Assembly: GCF_040529055.1 (NCBI RefSeq)
Contig: NZ_CP132342.1
Location: 1,017,001 to 1,081,000, forward strand
Direction: 5' to 3'
Length of the DNA stretch: 64,000 bases
Source of the DNA: Xanthomonas sontii
GTDB taxonomy: Bacteria > Pseudomonadota > Gammaproteobacteria > Xanthomonadales > Xanthomonadaceae
Shown: positions 10,631 through 19,862 of the stretch, one piece after another
How the letters are laid out: the number at the start of each line of letters is the position of its first letter
How positions within the stretch are numbered: the stretch's first letter is position 1
Notes under the pieces: model-generated
What the model saw: the letters and a program-made list of their open reading frames with translations, nothing else
Databases searched by the model: none
Told to the model about the DNA's origin: nothing
Made by a program: the position numbers and the translations under genes

Positions 10631-11196
10631 TCAGCGAGGATCTGATTCCGCCAGTCGCCGGCGGACCTCCATCAGGGCGAAGCCCAGCAGGTTCTCGCCC
10701 TGCCACGTCGTGGGATCGGCGGCGCGCGGGTCGTCCGCCGCCAGGCCGATGCCCCAGATCCGATCGACCGGACTGGCTTCGACCAGCACCCTGTCGCCGG
10801 TCCCGAGCAGGAGGTCTTCAGCGCCGCGTGCTGGCCGAATTTGCCCAGGTTGCCCGCGATGACCAACTGCATGCGGGCATCGCGCCAGGTGGATTCATCG
10901 AAACCCTGGATCTCCCGCCCGATCGCCTTGGCTTCTCCGGGATGCGCGGCGGCCAGAATGCGGGCACAGGCGGCATGGTCGCCGAACAGCCGCGCCTTGC
11001 CGGCCATCATGTAATGCTCGGCGGTGAGGTAGGTCACCGAATCGAGCACGAACGGCGCCTCGAACCATTGGCTGAAACAACTGCGGTCGATGGCGCCGGG
11101 CTGTTTCGGCGTATGCCCCCAGAAGTGGACGAACTTGAGGTGTTCGCCCGCCTGTTGGCGCGCGCACAGCGCGTCCACGGTCAACACGGTGTGCAT
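10631..11196 (-). pseudogene. NADAR/YbiA-family gene with a frameshift
   Basis: The first 125 residues read as a NADAR-family protein: KFVHFWGHTPK, CFSQWFEAPF, and TAEHYMMAGKARLFGD. NADAR proteins cleave N-glycosidic bonds of ADP-ribose derivatives or riboflavin intermediates. Near 10811-10821 the frame changes by one base: the expected continuation DLLLGTGDRVLVEASPVDRI, then WGIGLA and WQGENLLGFALMEV, is found in the next frame and ends at 10631. One missing base in the AAG codon (reverse strand) explains it. Without the shift the protein would be about 188 residues. The remaining coding sequence is well kept, so either the mutation is recent or it is a sequencing error. Confidence 0.75.
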
Positions 11197-11407
11197 GGAT
11201 GTCCCTGCTGGAAATCAAGTTCGTCTGCACTGCTGCAACCCCGCGGTGCCAGGCCAGCGCCGTGGATGCTGCGACATGCCGTTGCGGCCACCTGTCGCTG
11301 CGTCAGCCCGGTATCGCGTTCTCTCTCCAACTGCGCCTGCCGGAGTCCACCGCTGGCCCGCTTGCTCCTTTCGGGCGGTGACACGCCAGTGGAGGTGCTG
11401 ACGCGGC

Positions 11408-12295
11408 TCAGGCCGCCAGCAACGCCTGCTTGGCGTCCTGCCCGCTCTCGCAATGCACGTACAGCACCGGCAGGCCGTGGGCCTCGAGCACCGCGGCCAG
11501 TTGCCGCTGGCGCGCCAGGTACTGCTCGTAGACCCGCTGCAGGCGTTCGCAGTCCTGGCGGTCGTAGGCGTAGTGCGCGCACCAGCTGGCCGGGTCGAAC
11601 AGCGCCATGCGCACCTCGCCTTCGCGGTAGCGCAGCAGCGGCTCCGGCGGGGCCTGCAGCCATTCTTCCTGGTCCGGCGCCAGCAGCGCGGTCTCGATCA
11701 ACGGCCACAGCGGCGCCAGGCCCTGGTTGTCGTACTGCATCGACATCATCGCTGCCAGGTCGTGGCCGGTCAGGTAGCGGGCGTGCTCGATCTCCGCGCC
11801 AAAGCCCTGCTGCGCGAGCAGCGCGGTATCGGCCTGCGCCATGCCCTGCGCCAGCAACACGTCCTCCAGCGCTTCGGCCACCGCCTGCACGGTGTCGGCC
11901 GGGCCGCTGAGCAGGAACGGCACCACCCGCAATGCGCCGCCGCGCAGGCCGGCGTCGGCCTGGAACGGCAGCGGCACGCTGCCGTCGGCATCGGTGCCGA
12001 AGGCCAGCAGTCGCGGGCCTTCGGCGCGGCCGGGCGCGCGGGCGGCGAGTTCCTCCAGGCGCCGGTGCAGCGGCCAGCCCGGACGCAACGCTTCGGCCGG
12101 GTCGAAATGCGCGCCGGCCAGGCTCAGTTCCAGTTCGCGCACCGCCGGCACCAGTTGCGCCAGGTCGCGGCCGACCTTCTCGGCCAGTTCGGCGGCCTGC
12201 GCATGCGGCAGCGCCGGGTGCGCCGGTTCGCGCCCGGAGGACAATTCCAGGGCGATGACCCCGTGGGCGTGGCGAGTGGCGGAGGCTTGGGTCAT
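11408..12295 (-). CDS. Conserved protein of unknown function
   Basis: I do not recognise a characterised family. The 295-residue product has no signal peptide or membrane segment. It is rich in Ala, Leu and Glu, has an early region LSLAGAHFDPAEALRPGWPL, a central LRVVPFLLSGPADTVQAVAEALE and a C-terminal segment with aromatic and Cys residues (SWCAHYAYDRQDCERL) ending in VLYVHCESGQDAKQALL. It is transcribed away from the FadI-like thiolase with a gap of about 105 bases, and its composition matches the surrounding core genome. It is most likely a lineage-restricted Xanthomonadaceae protein. Confidence 0.75.
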   Translation of the reverse strand: MTQASATRHAHGVIALELSSGREPAHPALPHAQAAELAEKVGRDLAQLVPAVRELELSLAGAHFDPAEALRPGWPLHRRLEELAARAPGRAEGPRLLAFGTDADGSVPLPFQADAGLRGGALRVVPFLLSGPADTVQAVAEALEDVLLAQGMAQADTALLAQQGFGAEIEHARYLTGHDLAAMMSMQYDNQGLAPLWPLIETALLAPDQEEWLQAPPEPLLRYREGEVRMALFDPASWCAHYAYDRQDCERLQRVYEQYLARQRQLAAVLEAHGLPVLYVHCESGQDAKQALLAA

Positions 12296-12400
12296 GGGAT
12301 TGGCGGTTGGCCCGTCGCGGGCGCATAGCTACACTCGCTTCATTATGCCTGCGCTACCGTACAGGCCATGTCCCCGACTCCCCTCGCGCGAGGTAATCCC

Positions 12401-13681
12401 ATGCCAGCAGCCCGTCCCGTCGCCATTCTCGGCGGCGTCCGCATTCCGTTTTGCCGGCAGAACACGGCGTATGCGGATGTCGGGAACCTCGGCATGTCGG
12501 TGCGCACGCTGGGCGCGCTGGTCGAGCGTTACGGGCTGCACGGGCAGCAGCTGGGCGAAGTGGCGATGGGCGCGGTGATCAAGCATTCCAGCGACTGGAA
12601 CCTGGGCCGCGAGGCGGCGCTGTCCTCCGGGCTGTCGCCGCTGACTCCGGGCATCACCCTGCAGCGCGCCTGCGGCACCAGCCTGGACAGCATCATCACC
12701 GTCGCCAACAAGATCGCGCTGGGGCAGATCGAGTCGGGCATCGGCGGCGGTTCGGACACCACCTCCGAGGTGCCGATCGTCTACGGCAAGAAGCTGCGCG
12801 CGCGGCTTCTTGCGGCCAACCGCGCCAAGAACACCGGCGACAAGCTGCGCGCGCTGACCCGCGGCTTCAAGTTCGCCGAGCTCAAGCCCGAGTTCCCGGG
12901 CGTGGCCGAGCCGCGCACCGGCAAGAGCATGGGCGACCACTGCGAGGACATGGCCAAGCAGTGGAACATCTCGCGCGATTCGCAGGACGCCTGGGCGGTG
13001 TCCTCGCACCACAAGCTGGCCGCCGCCTACGAGCGCGGCTTCTTCGCCGACCTGATCGCGCCCTTCCGCGGCGTGGAGCGCGACAACATCCTGCGCGCGG
13101 ATACCTCCCTGGAGAAGCTGGCCACGCTGAAGCCGGCCTTCGACAAGGTCAGCGGCCGCGGCACCCTGACCGCGGCCAACTCGACGCCGCTGACCGACGG
13201 CGCCGCCGCGGTGTTGCTGGCCTCGGAAGAATGGGCGCAGGCGCATGGCCACGTGCCGATGGCCTATCTGCGCGATGCGCAGGTGTCGGCGATGGATTTC
13301 GTGCACGGCGAAGGCCTGTTGATGGCGCCGACCGTGGCCGTGCCGGAGATGCTCAAGCGCCACGGTCTGCGCCTGCAGGACTTCGACATCTACGAGATCC
13401 ACGAGGCCTTCGCCGCGCAGGTGCTGTGCACCCTGCGTGCCTGGGAGAGCGAGGATTACTGCCGCACCCGGCTCGGCCTGGATGCGCCGCTGGGGCAGAT
13501 CGATCCGGCCAAGATCAACCCGGTGGGCTCATCGCTGGCCACCGGCCATCCGTTCGCCGCGACCGGCGCGCGCATCGTCGCCACCGTCGCCAAGCAACTG
13601 GTCGAACGCGGCGGCGGCCGCGCGCTGATCTCCATCTGCACCGCCGGCGGCATGGGCGTGGTGGCGATCGTCGAACGCTGA
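12401..13681 (+). CDS. Acetyl-CoA C-acyltransferase (FadI-like thiolase)
   Basis: Thiolases cleave 3-ketoacyl-CoA in beta-oxidation or condense acetyl-CoA in reverse. The 426 residues include the nucleophilic Cys in LQRACGTSLDS, the HEAFAAQ and GHPFAATGAR histidine regions, and the second Cys in ISICTAGGMGVVAI. Length and the AANSTPLTDGAAAVLL segment resemble FadI rather than AtoB. An upstream ATG at 12368 is in frame, but an AGGT element sits about seven bases before 12401, where the family N-terminus (PVAILGGVRIPF) begins. No FadJ partner lies beside it. Direction of the reaction in the cell cannot be told from sequence. Confidence 0.9.
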   Translation: MPAARPVAILGGVRIPFCRQNTAYADVGNLGMSVRTLGALVERYGLHGQQLGEVAMGAVIKHSSDWNLGREAALSSGLSPLTPGITLQRACGTSLDSIITVANKIALGQIESGIGGGSDTTSEVPIVYGKKLRARLLAANRAKNTGDKLRALTRGFKFAELKPEFPGVAEPRTGKSMGDHCEDMAKQWNISRDSQDAWAVSSHHKLAAAYERGFFADLIAPFRGVERDNILRADTSLEKLATLKPAFDKVSGRGTLTAANSTPLTDGAAAVLLASEEWAQAHGHVPMAYLRDAQVSAMDFVHGEGLLMAPTVAVPEMLKRHGLRLQDFDIYEIHEAFAAQVLCTLRAWESEDYCRTRLGLDAPLGQIDPAKINPVGSSLATGHPFAATGARIVATVAKQLVERGGGRALISICTAGGMGVVAIVER

Positions 13682-13840
13682 GCGTCACCGCGCGCTGGCA
13701 CTCGTGCCGGCGTGCGCCGCGCCACGGCCTTCGGCCCTGCGGCGCCGCCCCGGCGCTGACCGCGCCGCATCCGTCGCGCTACCATGCCCGCCGATTCGCC
13801 TGCGCCACGCGGGCGACACGGCGCGCAGGGGGCGCAGGCC

Positions 13841-14410
13841 ATGACCGAGCAGGGCAGTTTCAATCCGTACCAGGCGCCCAGCGTCGCCAGTCCGTCCAGC
13901 CTGCCGCCGCCGTTGCCGGGCGAGACGTTGTGGCGCGATGGCACGGATTTGCTGTGCCTGCGCGATGCGCCGTTCCCGCCGCACTGCGTGAAGTGCGGGG
14001 CCGCGCTGGGCAACGACGAACTCAAGAAGCGCACCTTCTACTGGCACGCGCCGGGCTGGTACGCGCTGATCCTGGTGAGCATCCTGGTCTATGCGATCGC
14101 GGCGCTGGTCGCGCGCAAGCGCAGCAGCCATGTGCTCGGGATGTGCGCGGCGCATCGGCGTCGGCGCAACCGGTACATCCTGTTGATCGCCGGTGCCTTT
14201 CTGGTTGGCCCGCTGCTGGGATTCGCCGTCGGCGGCGAGAGTGGGTTCTGGCTGGGAGGCGCCGTGTTCCTGGTCATGCTGATCTGGGGCATGTTCGGCG
14301 CGCGCATCCTGGTGCCGCGGCGCATGGACGAGCGCTACGCGCGCTACAAGGGCCTGGCACCCGCGTTCCTGGCGCGCCTGCCTGCGCTGCCGCCGGCCTT
14401 GCGGCGCTGA
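13841..14410 (+). CDS. Small membrane protein with CxxC motif
   Basis: The 189-residue product is not one I can name. It starts with MTEQGSFNPYQAPSV, an N-terminus seen in several hypothetical Xanthomonadaceae membrane proteins, then has a Cys pair (PPHCVKCGA) like a small zinc ribbon. Three or four hydrophobic segments follow (YALILVSILVYAIAAL; ILLIAGAFLVGPLLG; GFWLGGAVFLVMLIWGMFG) and the tail is basic. An in-frame ATG 57 bases upstream is less likely because it adds a low-complexity arginine-rich stretch. It is convergent with hemY. Confidence 0.75.
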   Translation: MTEQGSFNPYQAPSVASPSSLPPPLPGETLWRDGTDLLCLRDAPFPPHCVKCGAALGNDELKKRTFYWHAPGWYALILVSILVYAIAALVARKRSSHVLGMCAAHRRRRNRYILLIAGAFLVGPLLGFAVGGESGFWLGGAVFLVMLIWGMFGARILVPRRMDERYARYKGLAPAFLARLPALPPALRR

Positions 14411-14639
14411 GCGGCCGGACGCGGCCGGCCTAGCTTCGGATGCGATGACCGGCGCGCCGCCGGCCTGGGCACACGACGCGGCCCAGGCCTTCTGCCGTGC
14501 TCCTCTTCGCTGATCGGCGCAGGAGCGATGCGCGTGCGCTGCCGCGTCCGGAAGCAGCCCATGACGCGCTTTCGCCGCGGATCAGCGTGCCCGGTCTGGT
14601 CTTGCAGGCTCGGCCATCTCTGACAACACCGGGACGGAC

Positions 14640-15908
14640 TCAACCCTCCAGCCGCGGGAACCCATGGTCGTCGCGGCGTTCCGTGCTGTCCGGCGCCGGC
14701 GCGATCGGGGTCACCGGTGCGACCGGCTCGGGCAGCGGCTGCGCGATGTCGCCGCGCTGCACGCGCAGCGCATTGGCGTAGCAGCGCTGCGCCGCGAGCA
14801 TGTCGCCGGCGTCGGCATAGCCGTCGCCGAACACTTCCCAGGCCTCGGCGCCCGCACCCAGCGCCAGCGCGCGGTGCAGGAATTCCTCGGCCTGCGGCCA
14901 CTGCTGCTGGCGGCTGGCCAGACGCGCCAGGGTCAGCAGCAGCGCCGGGCTGTCCGGATGCGCCTGCAGCCAGCGCTGCGCGCTGGCGCGGCGCGAATCG
15001 TACTTCTCCACCGGCAGGCGCCCGTACAGCGCGGCCAGGCCTTCGTCCCAGCGCGTGTCCAGCGCCTGCTCCAGGCTGCGCAGCGCCGCATCGTCCCAGC
15101 GCAGGGCGGCCGCGCGCACCGCGTAGGCGGCGACCACCGCCGGCTCGCTGCGCAGCGATTTGGGCAGGCTCTCCCAGCGCTCGGCCAGGGCATTGGCATC
15201 GGCGGCCTGGTCCAGCGAGGCCGCGGCCAGGCGCGTTTCCAGCGTGGCGATCGCCTCCAGCGGCAGCGCCTGCTGCTGGCGGATCGCGCCGAGCTGGCCG
15301 TAGGCCTCGCCGGCACGACCGATGCGGGTCAGTGCCTCGGTGCGCAGCAACAGCCCGCGCGGCGGCAGCGGCTGCGCCGCGGCCACGTCCAACGCATTGA
15401 TCGCATCGACCGGGCGCTGCTGCTCCAGATGCAGTTCGGCCAGCAGCAGTGCATGCGCCGCGGCATCGCGTTCGGCCAGGCGCCGCAGGTGGCGCTCGGT
15501 GGCCTCGCGGTCGCCGCGCGCATCGGCCGCGCGTACCGCGGCGATCAGGGCGATGGCGCTGACCTCGGGGTCTTCGGCGGCGGCGTTGAGCTGCTTCTCG
15601 GCCCGTGTCCACTGGCCGGCGTGGGCGGCGGCCAGGCCGTCGAGCAGGCGCGCGCGCGACTGCTTGCGGCGGCGCCGGCCCCAGGCGCGGAACGGGAAGC
15701 TGAGCACGTTCCACACCAGCCACAGCGCCAGGAACGCGATCACCAGCAGCAGCGAGGCCTGCGGCAGCGAGGCGATGTAGTCAGTGCCGCCGACGCGCAC
15801 GATCACCTCGCCGAGCTGGCGCACCTGGTCCTGCCCCAGCCATTGCGCACCGATCACGCCCAGCGCGATGACGATCAACAGCACGATCAGGGAACGAAGG
15901 GATTTCAT
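14640..15908 (-). CDS. hemY: HemY-type TPR membrane protein
   Basis: HemY is an inner-membrane TPR protein encoded with hemD and hemX; in gammaproteobacteria it is thought to help organise late haem synthesis, but its biochemistry is unsettled. The 422 residues begin with two hydrophobic segments (SLIVLLIVIALGVIGAQWLG and SLLLVIAFLALWLVWNVL), then about 270 helical residues with TPR-like repeats, including LLLAELHLEQQRPVDAINAL and a C-terminal AEEFLHRALAL. The start ATG overlaps the hemX stop (ATGA), showing translational coupling. This is not the protoporphyrinogen oxidase that shares the name in Gram-positive bacteria. Confidence 0.9.
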   Translation of the reverse strand: MKSLRSLIVLLIVIALGVIGAQWLGQDQVRQLGEVIVRVGGTDYIASLPQASLLLVIAFLALWLVWNVLSFPFRAWGRRRRKQSRARLLDGLAAAHAGQWTRAEKQLNAAAEDPEVSAIALIAAVRAADARGDREATERHLRRLAERDAAAHALLLAELHLEQQRPVDAINALDVAAAQPLPPRGLLLRTEALTRIGRAGEAYGQLGAIRQQQALPLEAIATLETRLAAASLDQAADANALAERWESLPKSLRSEPAVVAAYAVRAAALRWDDAALRSLEQALDTRWDEGLAALYGRLPVEKYDSRRASAQRWLQAHPDSPALLLTLARLASRQQQWPQAEEFLHRALALGAGAEAWEVFGDGYADAGDMLAAQRCYANALRVQRGDIAQPLPEPVAPVTPIAPAPDSTERRDDHGFPRLEG

Positions 15909-16885
15909 GACGGGCTCCTTGCGTCGCGCATCGCGCGCAACTGTTGCAGGGTGGTTCCGAGTTCGGGAATGGTCGGGCGCAGATCGGCATTGGCCAGGGT
16001 GCGCAGCGCGGCGCGGCGTTCGCGCAGCTGCGGCGACTCCGGCCACAGCCGCGACAGCCAGCGCCCGGCGCCGGCCAGGGCGCTGCGATAGCCACGCGTG
16101 TCGCCGCGTTCCAGCGCCGCGCGCGCCAGGGTCAGGTCGAGCTGCAGCGCGTCGTGGGCGGCCACGCGCTCCGAGCCGGCGGCCAGCACGCCGCCCTGCG
16201 AGGGGCGGATCTTCACCAGCGGCGCCAGCAGGCGCTGCCACAGCGGCTGCTGCGCGCTCTCCGGCAATTGCGTCGGCAGCTTGTCCAGGCTGGCGGCGAA
16301 GGCATCCAGCTGCGCCGCCAGGCGTGCCTGCGGCCCGTCGCCCAGCGCGTCCAGCGCGGTGCGTTCCTGCAGCAGCGCCTGGCGCAGGTTGAGGAATTGC
16401 GGATCGTCGATGCCGTCCAGCACACCGCTGGCCAGCGCGTAGGCACGCCGCGCGCCGGCCGCATCGCCGGCCAGCAGCAGGCGCTGCTGGCCCTGGTTGA
16501 GCAGCAGTTCGACCTCGTCCAGGCGCAGCGCCTGCGCGCCGTGACGGTTGGAATCGGCGAGCTTGGCGACATTGGCCTCCAGCAGCGCGCTGCGCTGGCT
16601 CAGGCCGAGCATTTCGTCGCGCAGCACGCGGTTGGTGCTGGCCGCGTCCTGGAGCCGCTGCGCGGTGGCGCGCTGGTCGCGGCGCAGGCTGTCCTGGGCC
16701 TGCTGCAAGGCCTGCAGTTGCTGCTGCAGGTCCGACTGCTGGGCCAGTTCGCGCGCGCTGCGCGCCTGCCACCAGTCCCAGCCACGCCAGCCGGCGAACG
16801 CCAGCGCGGCCAGCGTGGCGAGCACCAGCAGCAACCAGATCCAGCGTGTGGAACGGCGAGGCGTGATCGGGATTTCGTCGGTCAT
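15905..16885 (-). CDS. hemX: HemX-type uroporphyrinogen-III C-methyltransferase-like protein
   Basis: The 326-residue protein has one N-terminal membrane anchor (WIWLLLVLATLAALAFAGW), a Gln-rich coiled coil of about 80 residues and a helical C-terminal domain containing RLDEVELLLNQGQQRLLLAGD, typical of the HemX family. The family is often labelled uroporphyrinogen-III methyltransferase, but no SAM-binding site is visible here. It sits between hemD and hemY. An in-frame ATG upstream at 16978 would put an arginine-rich, poorly conserved leader in front, so 16885 (MTDEIPI) was chosen. Confidence 0.88.
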   Translation of the reverse strand: MTDEIPITPRRSTRWIWLLLVLATLAALAFAGWRGWDWWQARSARELAQQSDLQQQLQALQQAQDSLRRDQRATAQRLQDAASTNRVLRDEMLGLSQRSALLEANVAKLADSNRHGAQALRLDEVELLLNQGQQRLLLAGDAAGARRAYALASGVLDGIDDPQFLNLRQALLQERTALDALGDGPQARLAAQLDAFAASLDKLPTQLPESAQQPLWQRLLAPLVKIRPSQGGVLAAGSERVAAHDALQLDLTLARAALERGDTRGYRSALAGAGRWLSRLWPESPQLRERRAALRTLANADLRPTIPELGTTLQQLRAMRDARSPS

Positions 16886-16997
16886 CGGCAGCGTCCTGGG
16901 GGCCGTCGCCCGTCGCGAGCAAGGCGGCGGTCGGCGCGGCACCGCCGGAGCATGGCGTGAGCGGCACTGCGGCCGCAACCCGGGCGGCGGTCCGCGT

Positions 16998-17771
16998 TCA
17001 GCGAGGTGGCGAGCGCGTTACGATCGCGGCCGCTGCGGCGACCAACTGCTGCGGCATCGGTCCGGCCGCCTGTGCGACGTCGACGAACCCCAGGTCCGCG
17101 GCCAGGGTCGCCAGGCGCGCGCTGGCCGCGACCACCGGCCGCGCGCGCCAGGCCCGGGCCAACTCCTCCGGCAACTGCGCCAGCAGCTGTTGCAGCGCCT
17201 CGCCGCTGCTCAGCGCCAGCACACCGGGCGGCGCCGCACGCAGGCGGGCCAGGTCGGCCGCGCGCAGTCGTACCGGTTCGCGCACGTACACGTCCGCGCG
17301 CAGCAGCGGGGTGCCGCGCGCCTGCAGGTGTGCGGCGATCAGGCCGCGGCCGCCGGGGGCGGTGATCAGTCCCACCGGCAGGTCGTGCGCGGCCAGTTCC
17401 GGCAGCGCCAGCAGGCCGTCGCTGTCCATCCGCGCCGGCGTCGCCACCTCGGCGATGCCGTGCTGGCGCAAGGCGCGCGCCGTGCCTGCGCCTACCGCCA
17501 GCCAGCACTGGCCGGGGCGTGCCGCCAGCGGCTGCAGCGCCGCGGCCGCGCGCACCGCCGCCGGGCTGCTGACGATGACCCGTGGCGCAGCCAGCGCCGC
17601 GGCCAGGGCCGCGCGGGTGGCGGGATCGGCGCGCGGCCGCAGCCGCCACGGCGACACCGCCAGCACCCGTGCGCCGCAGCGCGCCGCGGCCCGCCGCAGC
17701 GGCGCGTGCTCGCCCTGCGGGCGCAGCGAGATCAGGGTCCAGGCCGGGGCCGCGGTTGCATGCGCGCTCAT
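16998..17771 (-). CDS. hemD: Uroporphyrinogen-III synthase HemD
   Basis: HemD closes and inverts ring D of hydroxymethylbilane to give uroporphyrinogen III, the branch point to haem, sirohaem and cobalamin. The 257 residues show the two-lobed family pattern, which is weakly conserved in general: LISLRPQGEH at the N-terminus, VIVSSPAAVRAAA, CWLAVGAGTARALR, LPVGLITAPGGRGL, and the late VLALSSGEALQQLL. A second possible start (ATG at 17780) would add three residues and has a G-rich stretch upstream. It is the first gene of a minus-strand hemD-hemX-hemY operon and divergent from the thioesterase gene, with only about 40 bases between starts. Confidence 0.88.
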   Translation of the reverse strand: MSAHATAAPAWTLISLRPQGEHAPLRRAAARCGARVLAVSPWRLRPRADPATRAALAAALAAPRVIVSSPAAVRAAAALQPLAARPGQCWLAVGAGTARALRQHGIAEVATPARMDSDGLLALPELAAHDLPVGLITAPGGRGLIAAHLQARGTPLLRADVYVREPVRLRAADLARLRAAPPGVLALSSGEALQQLLAQLPEELARAWRARPVVAASARLATLAADLGFVDVAQAAGPMPQQLVAAAAAIVTRSPPR

Positions 17772-17813
17772 GCCAGGCATTATGCGAGCCCCCACCGGCA
17801 GCACAATCGCATC

Positions 17814-18284
17814 ATGGCAGCGGATCTTTCCTTCGAGGCGTTCCTGCAGCAGTTGCAACGGCAGTTCCAGGCCATGCCGCCGGTGGCGGCGCTGCAGGTC
17901 GCCGTGCACGAGTATGCCGAGCAGCGCCTGCAGCTGGTCGCACCACTGGCGGCCAACATTAACGACAAGGGCAACGCCTTCGGCGGCAGCCTGGGCTCGG
18001 TGATGACCCTTGCGGGCTGGGGGCTGGTCAACTGCGAGCTGCACCGCGCCGGCCTGCAGGCCGACGTCTATGTCGCCGACAGCCAGGTGCGCTACCTGGC
18101 GCCGCTCTACGCCGATCTGCATGCCCAGGCCAATGCCGATGCGGAGGGCGACTGGGCCGTGTTCGTGAATACCTTCCGCCAGCGCGGCCGCGCCCGCATC
18201 GGCATCCAGGCCCAGGTCGGCGCGCCCGGCGCGGCCGCGGCGGCGACCCTGAGCGGTCGCTTCGTGGCCCTCGCCAAGGGGTAG
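17814..18284 (+). CDS. YiiD C-terminal-type hotdog thioesterase
   Basis: The 156-residue protein has the YiiD_C thioesterase pattern: an N-terminal helix, LVAPLAANINDKGNAFGGSLGSVMTLAGWGLV with the central helix and catalytic-site Asn/Asp of the hotdog fold, then DVYVADSQVRYLAP and paired beta strands. It would hydrolyse an acyl thioester, probably acyl-CoA or acyl-ACP; the substrate is unknown. The E. coli homologue carries an extra GNAT domain that is absent here. It starts close to hemD on the other strand, so the two probably share a promoter region. Confidence 0.85.
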   Translation: MAADLSFEAFLQQLQRQFQAMPPVAALQVAVHEYAEQRLQLVAPLAANINDKGNAFGGSLGSVMTLAGWGLVNCELHRAGLQADVYVADSQVRYLAPLYADLHAQANADAEGDWAVFVNTFRQRGRARIGIQAQVGAPGAAAAATLSGRFVALAKG

Positions 18285-18329
18285 GATGCGCGGATCGCGC
18301 GCCCCGCGCGCCGCCACCTGGACGCCGCC

Positions 18330-18749
18330 ATGCCCTCGATGTTCCGCGCGCTCGCGCTGCTGTTGCTGCTCGGCTGGACCGGCGCGGCCGTGGCCGGCAG
18401 CCGCGCGCAACAGCGCAAGCTCGACGATCTGCAGACCGCCTACGCCGCGGCGGTGCGCTGGAGCGAGTTCGAGACCGCCTGGCAGGTGGTCGACCCGGCC
18501 TACCGCCAGGCGCATCCGCTGACCGACCTGCAACTGGAGCGCTACCGGCAGATCCAGGTCTCCTCCTACAAGGTCGGCGGCGGCGCGGTCGGCGACGGCG
18601 AGGCGCTGCGCGAGATCGAACTGGGCGTGATCAACCGCAATACCCAGGCCGAGCGCATCGTCCGCTACCGCGAGCGTTGGCGCTGGGACCCCGAGGCCAA
18701 GACCTGGTGGCTGCAGGATGGCCTGCCGGACCTGTGGAACGGCCAGTAG
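18330..18749 (+). CDS. Secreted protein of unknown function
   Basis: A 139-residue product with a clear signal peptide (FRALALLLLLGWTGAAVAG) and a mature part of about 115 residues. The mature sequence is NTF2-like in length and layout: an early helical region around LQTAYAAAVRWSEFETAWQVVD, and a strand-rich end with VRYRERWRWDPEAKTWWLQDGLPDLW. No catalytic motif is visible. A later ATG (18339) is also possible. It is followed 53 bases later by the rhodanese gene in the same direction, so the group thioesterase to gpsA may be loosely co-transcribed. Confidence 0.75.
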   Translation: MPSMFRALALLLLLGWTGAAVAGSRAQQRKLDDLQTAYAAAVRWSEFETAWQVVDPAYRQAHPLTDLQLERYRQIQVSSYKVGGGAVGDGEALREIELGVINRNTQAERIVRYRERWRWDPEAKTWWLQDGLPDLWNGQ

Positions 18750-18802
18750 CGCGGTCGCCGAGCTGTGCGACAATCGGCGCCCGCTTCCAGCCCCCGAGTC
18801 CC

Positions 18803-19237
18803 GTGAACTTCGAAGAACTGCTGGCCTTCGCCGGCCGCAACCCGATGCTGGCCCTGGCCCTGGTGGGCCTGACCATCGCCCTGATCGTCACCGAAGTGGC
18901 GCGCCTGTTCCGTGGCTACAAGAGCCTGCGGCCGGCGGAGCTGACCCGCCTGATCAACGCCGGCAATGCGGTGGTGGTCGACCTGTCGGCCTCGGCCGAT
19001 TTCGAGAAGGGCCACATCGCCGGCAGCCGCAATGCCACCGCCAGCCAGTTCGGCCCCGAGCACAAGCTGGTGGCCAACGCCAAGGCGCAGCCGGTCGTGC
19101 TGGTCTGCCGCACCGGCACCACCGCCGACGGCGCCGCCAAGCAGTTGAAGAAGGCCGGCTTCGAGCAGGTCTACGTGCTCGAGGGCGGCATCGCCGCCTG
19201 GCAGCAGGCCGAGCTGCCGCTGGTCAAGGGCCGCTGA
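18803..19237 (+). CDS. Membrane-anchored rhodanese-like protein
   Basis: The 144-residue protein starts at GTG ([13 protein letters not shown]), has one N-terminal membrane segment ([22 protein letters not shown]) and one rhodanese domain with the active-site loop [12 protein letters not shown], including the sulfur-carrying Cys. It resembles the YibN group found next to secB and gpsA in many gammaproteobacteria, and both genes follow here. A role in sulfur transfer or redox control of exported proteins is often suggested but not shown. No ATG start is available in this frame without losing the membrane anchor. Confidence 0.9.
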   Translation: MNFEELLAFAGRNPMLALALVGLTIALIVTEVARLFRGYKSLRPAELTRLINAGNAVVVDLSASADFEKGHIAGSRNATASQFGPEHKLVANAKAQPVVLVCRTGTTADGAAKQLKKAGFEQVYVLEGGIAAWQQAELPLVKGR

Positions 19238-19325
19238 GACACCGCGTCCGGCCAGACCTCGAGGGTCGCGGCCGGCGTGTGATAATCCCGTTTCTTTCTG
19301 TTACCGAATCCACCGGAGTCAAGCA

Positions 19326-19844
19326 ATGTCCGACCTCACCAACAACGGCGCCGCGGCGCCGGCCGACGCCGCGGCCGGTCCCGCTTTCACCATCGAGAAG
19401 ATCTACGTCAAGGACGTGTCCTTCGAGTCCCCCAACGCGCCGTCGGTGTTCAACGACAACGCGCAGCCGGAACTGCAGCTCAACCTCAACCAGCGCGTGC
19501 AACAGCTCAACGAGCAGGCCTTCGAAGTCGTGCTGGCCGTGACCCTGACCTGCACCGCCGGCGGCAAGACCGCCTACGTGGCCGAAGTGCAGCAGGCCGG
19601 CGTGTTCGGCCTGGTCGGCCTGGACCCGCAGGCGGTGGACGTGCTGCTCGGCACCCAGTGCCCGAGCATCCTGTTCCCGTACGTGCGCTCGCTGGTCAGC
19701 GACCTGATCCAGGCCGGCGGCTTCCCGCCGTTCTTCCTGCAGCCGATCAACTTCGAGGCCCTGTACGCCGAGACCCTGCGCCAGCGCGCGCAGCAGGGCG
19801 AGGGCCAGTCGCTGGCCGATTCGGAGCCGGCCGGCAACGCCTGA
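19326..19844 (+). CDS. secB: Protein-export chaperone SecB
   Basis: SecB holds precursors unfolded and delivers them to SecA. The 172 residues contain the family core: [19 protein letters not shown], a long beta-rich middle, and the [33 protein letters not shown] segment that contacts SecA. A CGGAG element precedes the ATG. The N-terminal Ala-rich extension of about 20 residues is slightly longer than in E. coli. It lies 18 bases upstream of gpsA, the conserved order in this class. Confidence 0.97.
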   Translation: MSDLTNNGAAAPADAAAGPAFTIEKIYVKDVSFESPNAPSVFNDNAQPELQLNLNQRVQQLNEQAFEVVLAVTLTCTAGGKTAYVAEVQQAGVFGLVGLDPQAVDVLLGTQCPSILFPYVRSLVSDLIQAGGFPPFFLQPINFEALYAETLRQRAQQGEGQSLADSEPAGNA

Positions 19845-19862
19845 GCGCGTTCGCCGTTGCGC

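Noticed and set aside
16998..18773. A 591-codon minus-strand frame fused to hemD
   Set aside because: The upstream part is antisense to the thioesterase and secreted-protein genes; hemD starts at 17771 or 17780.
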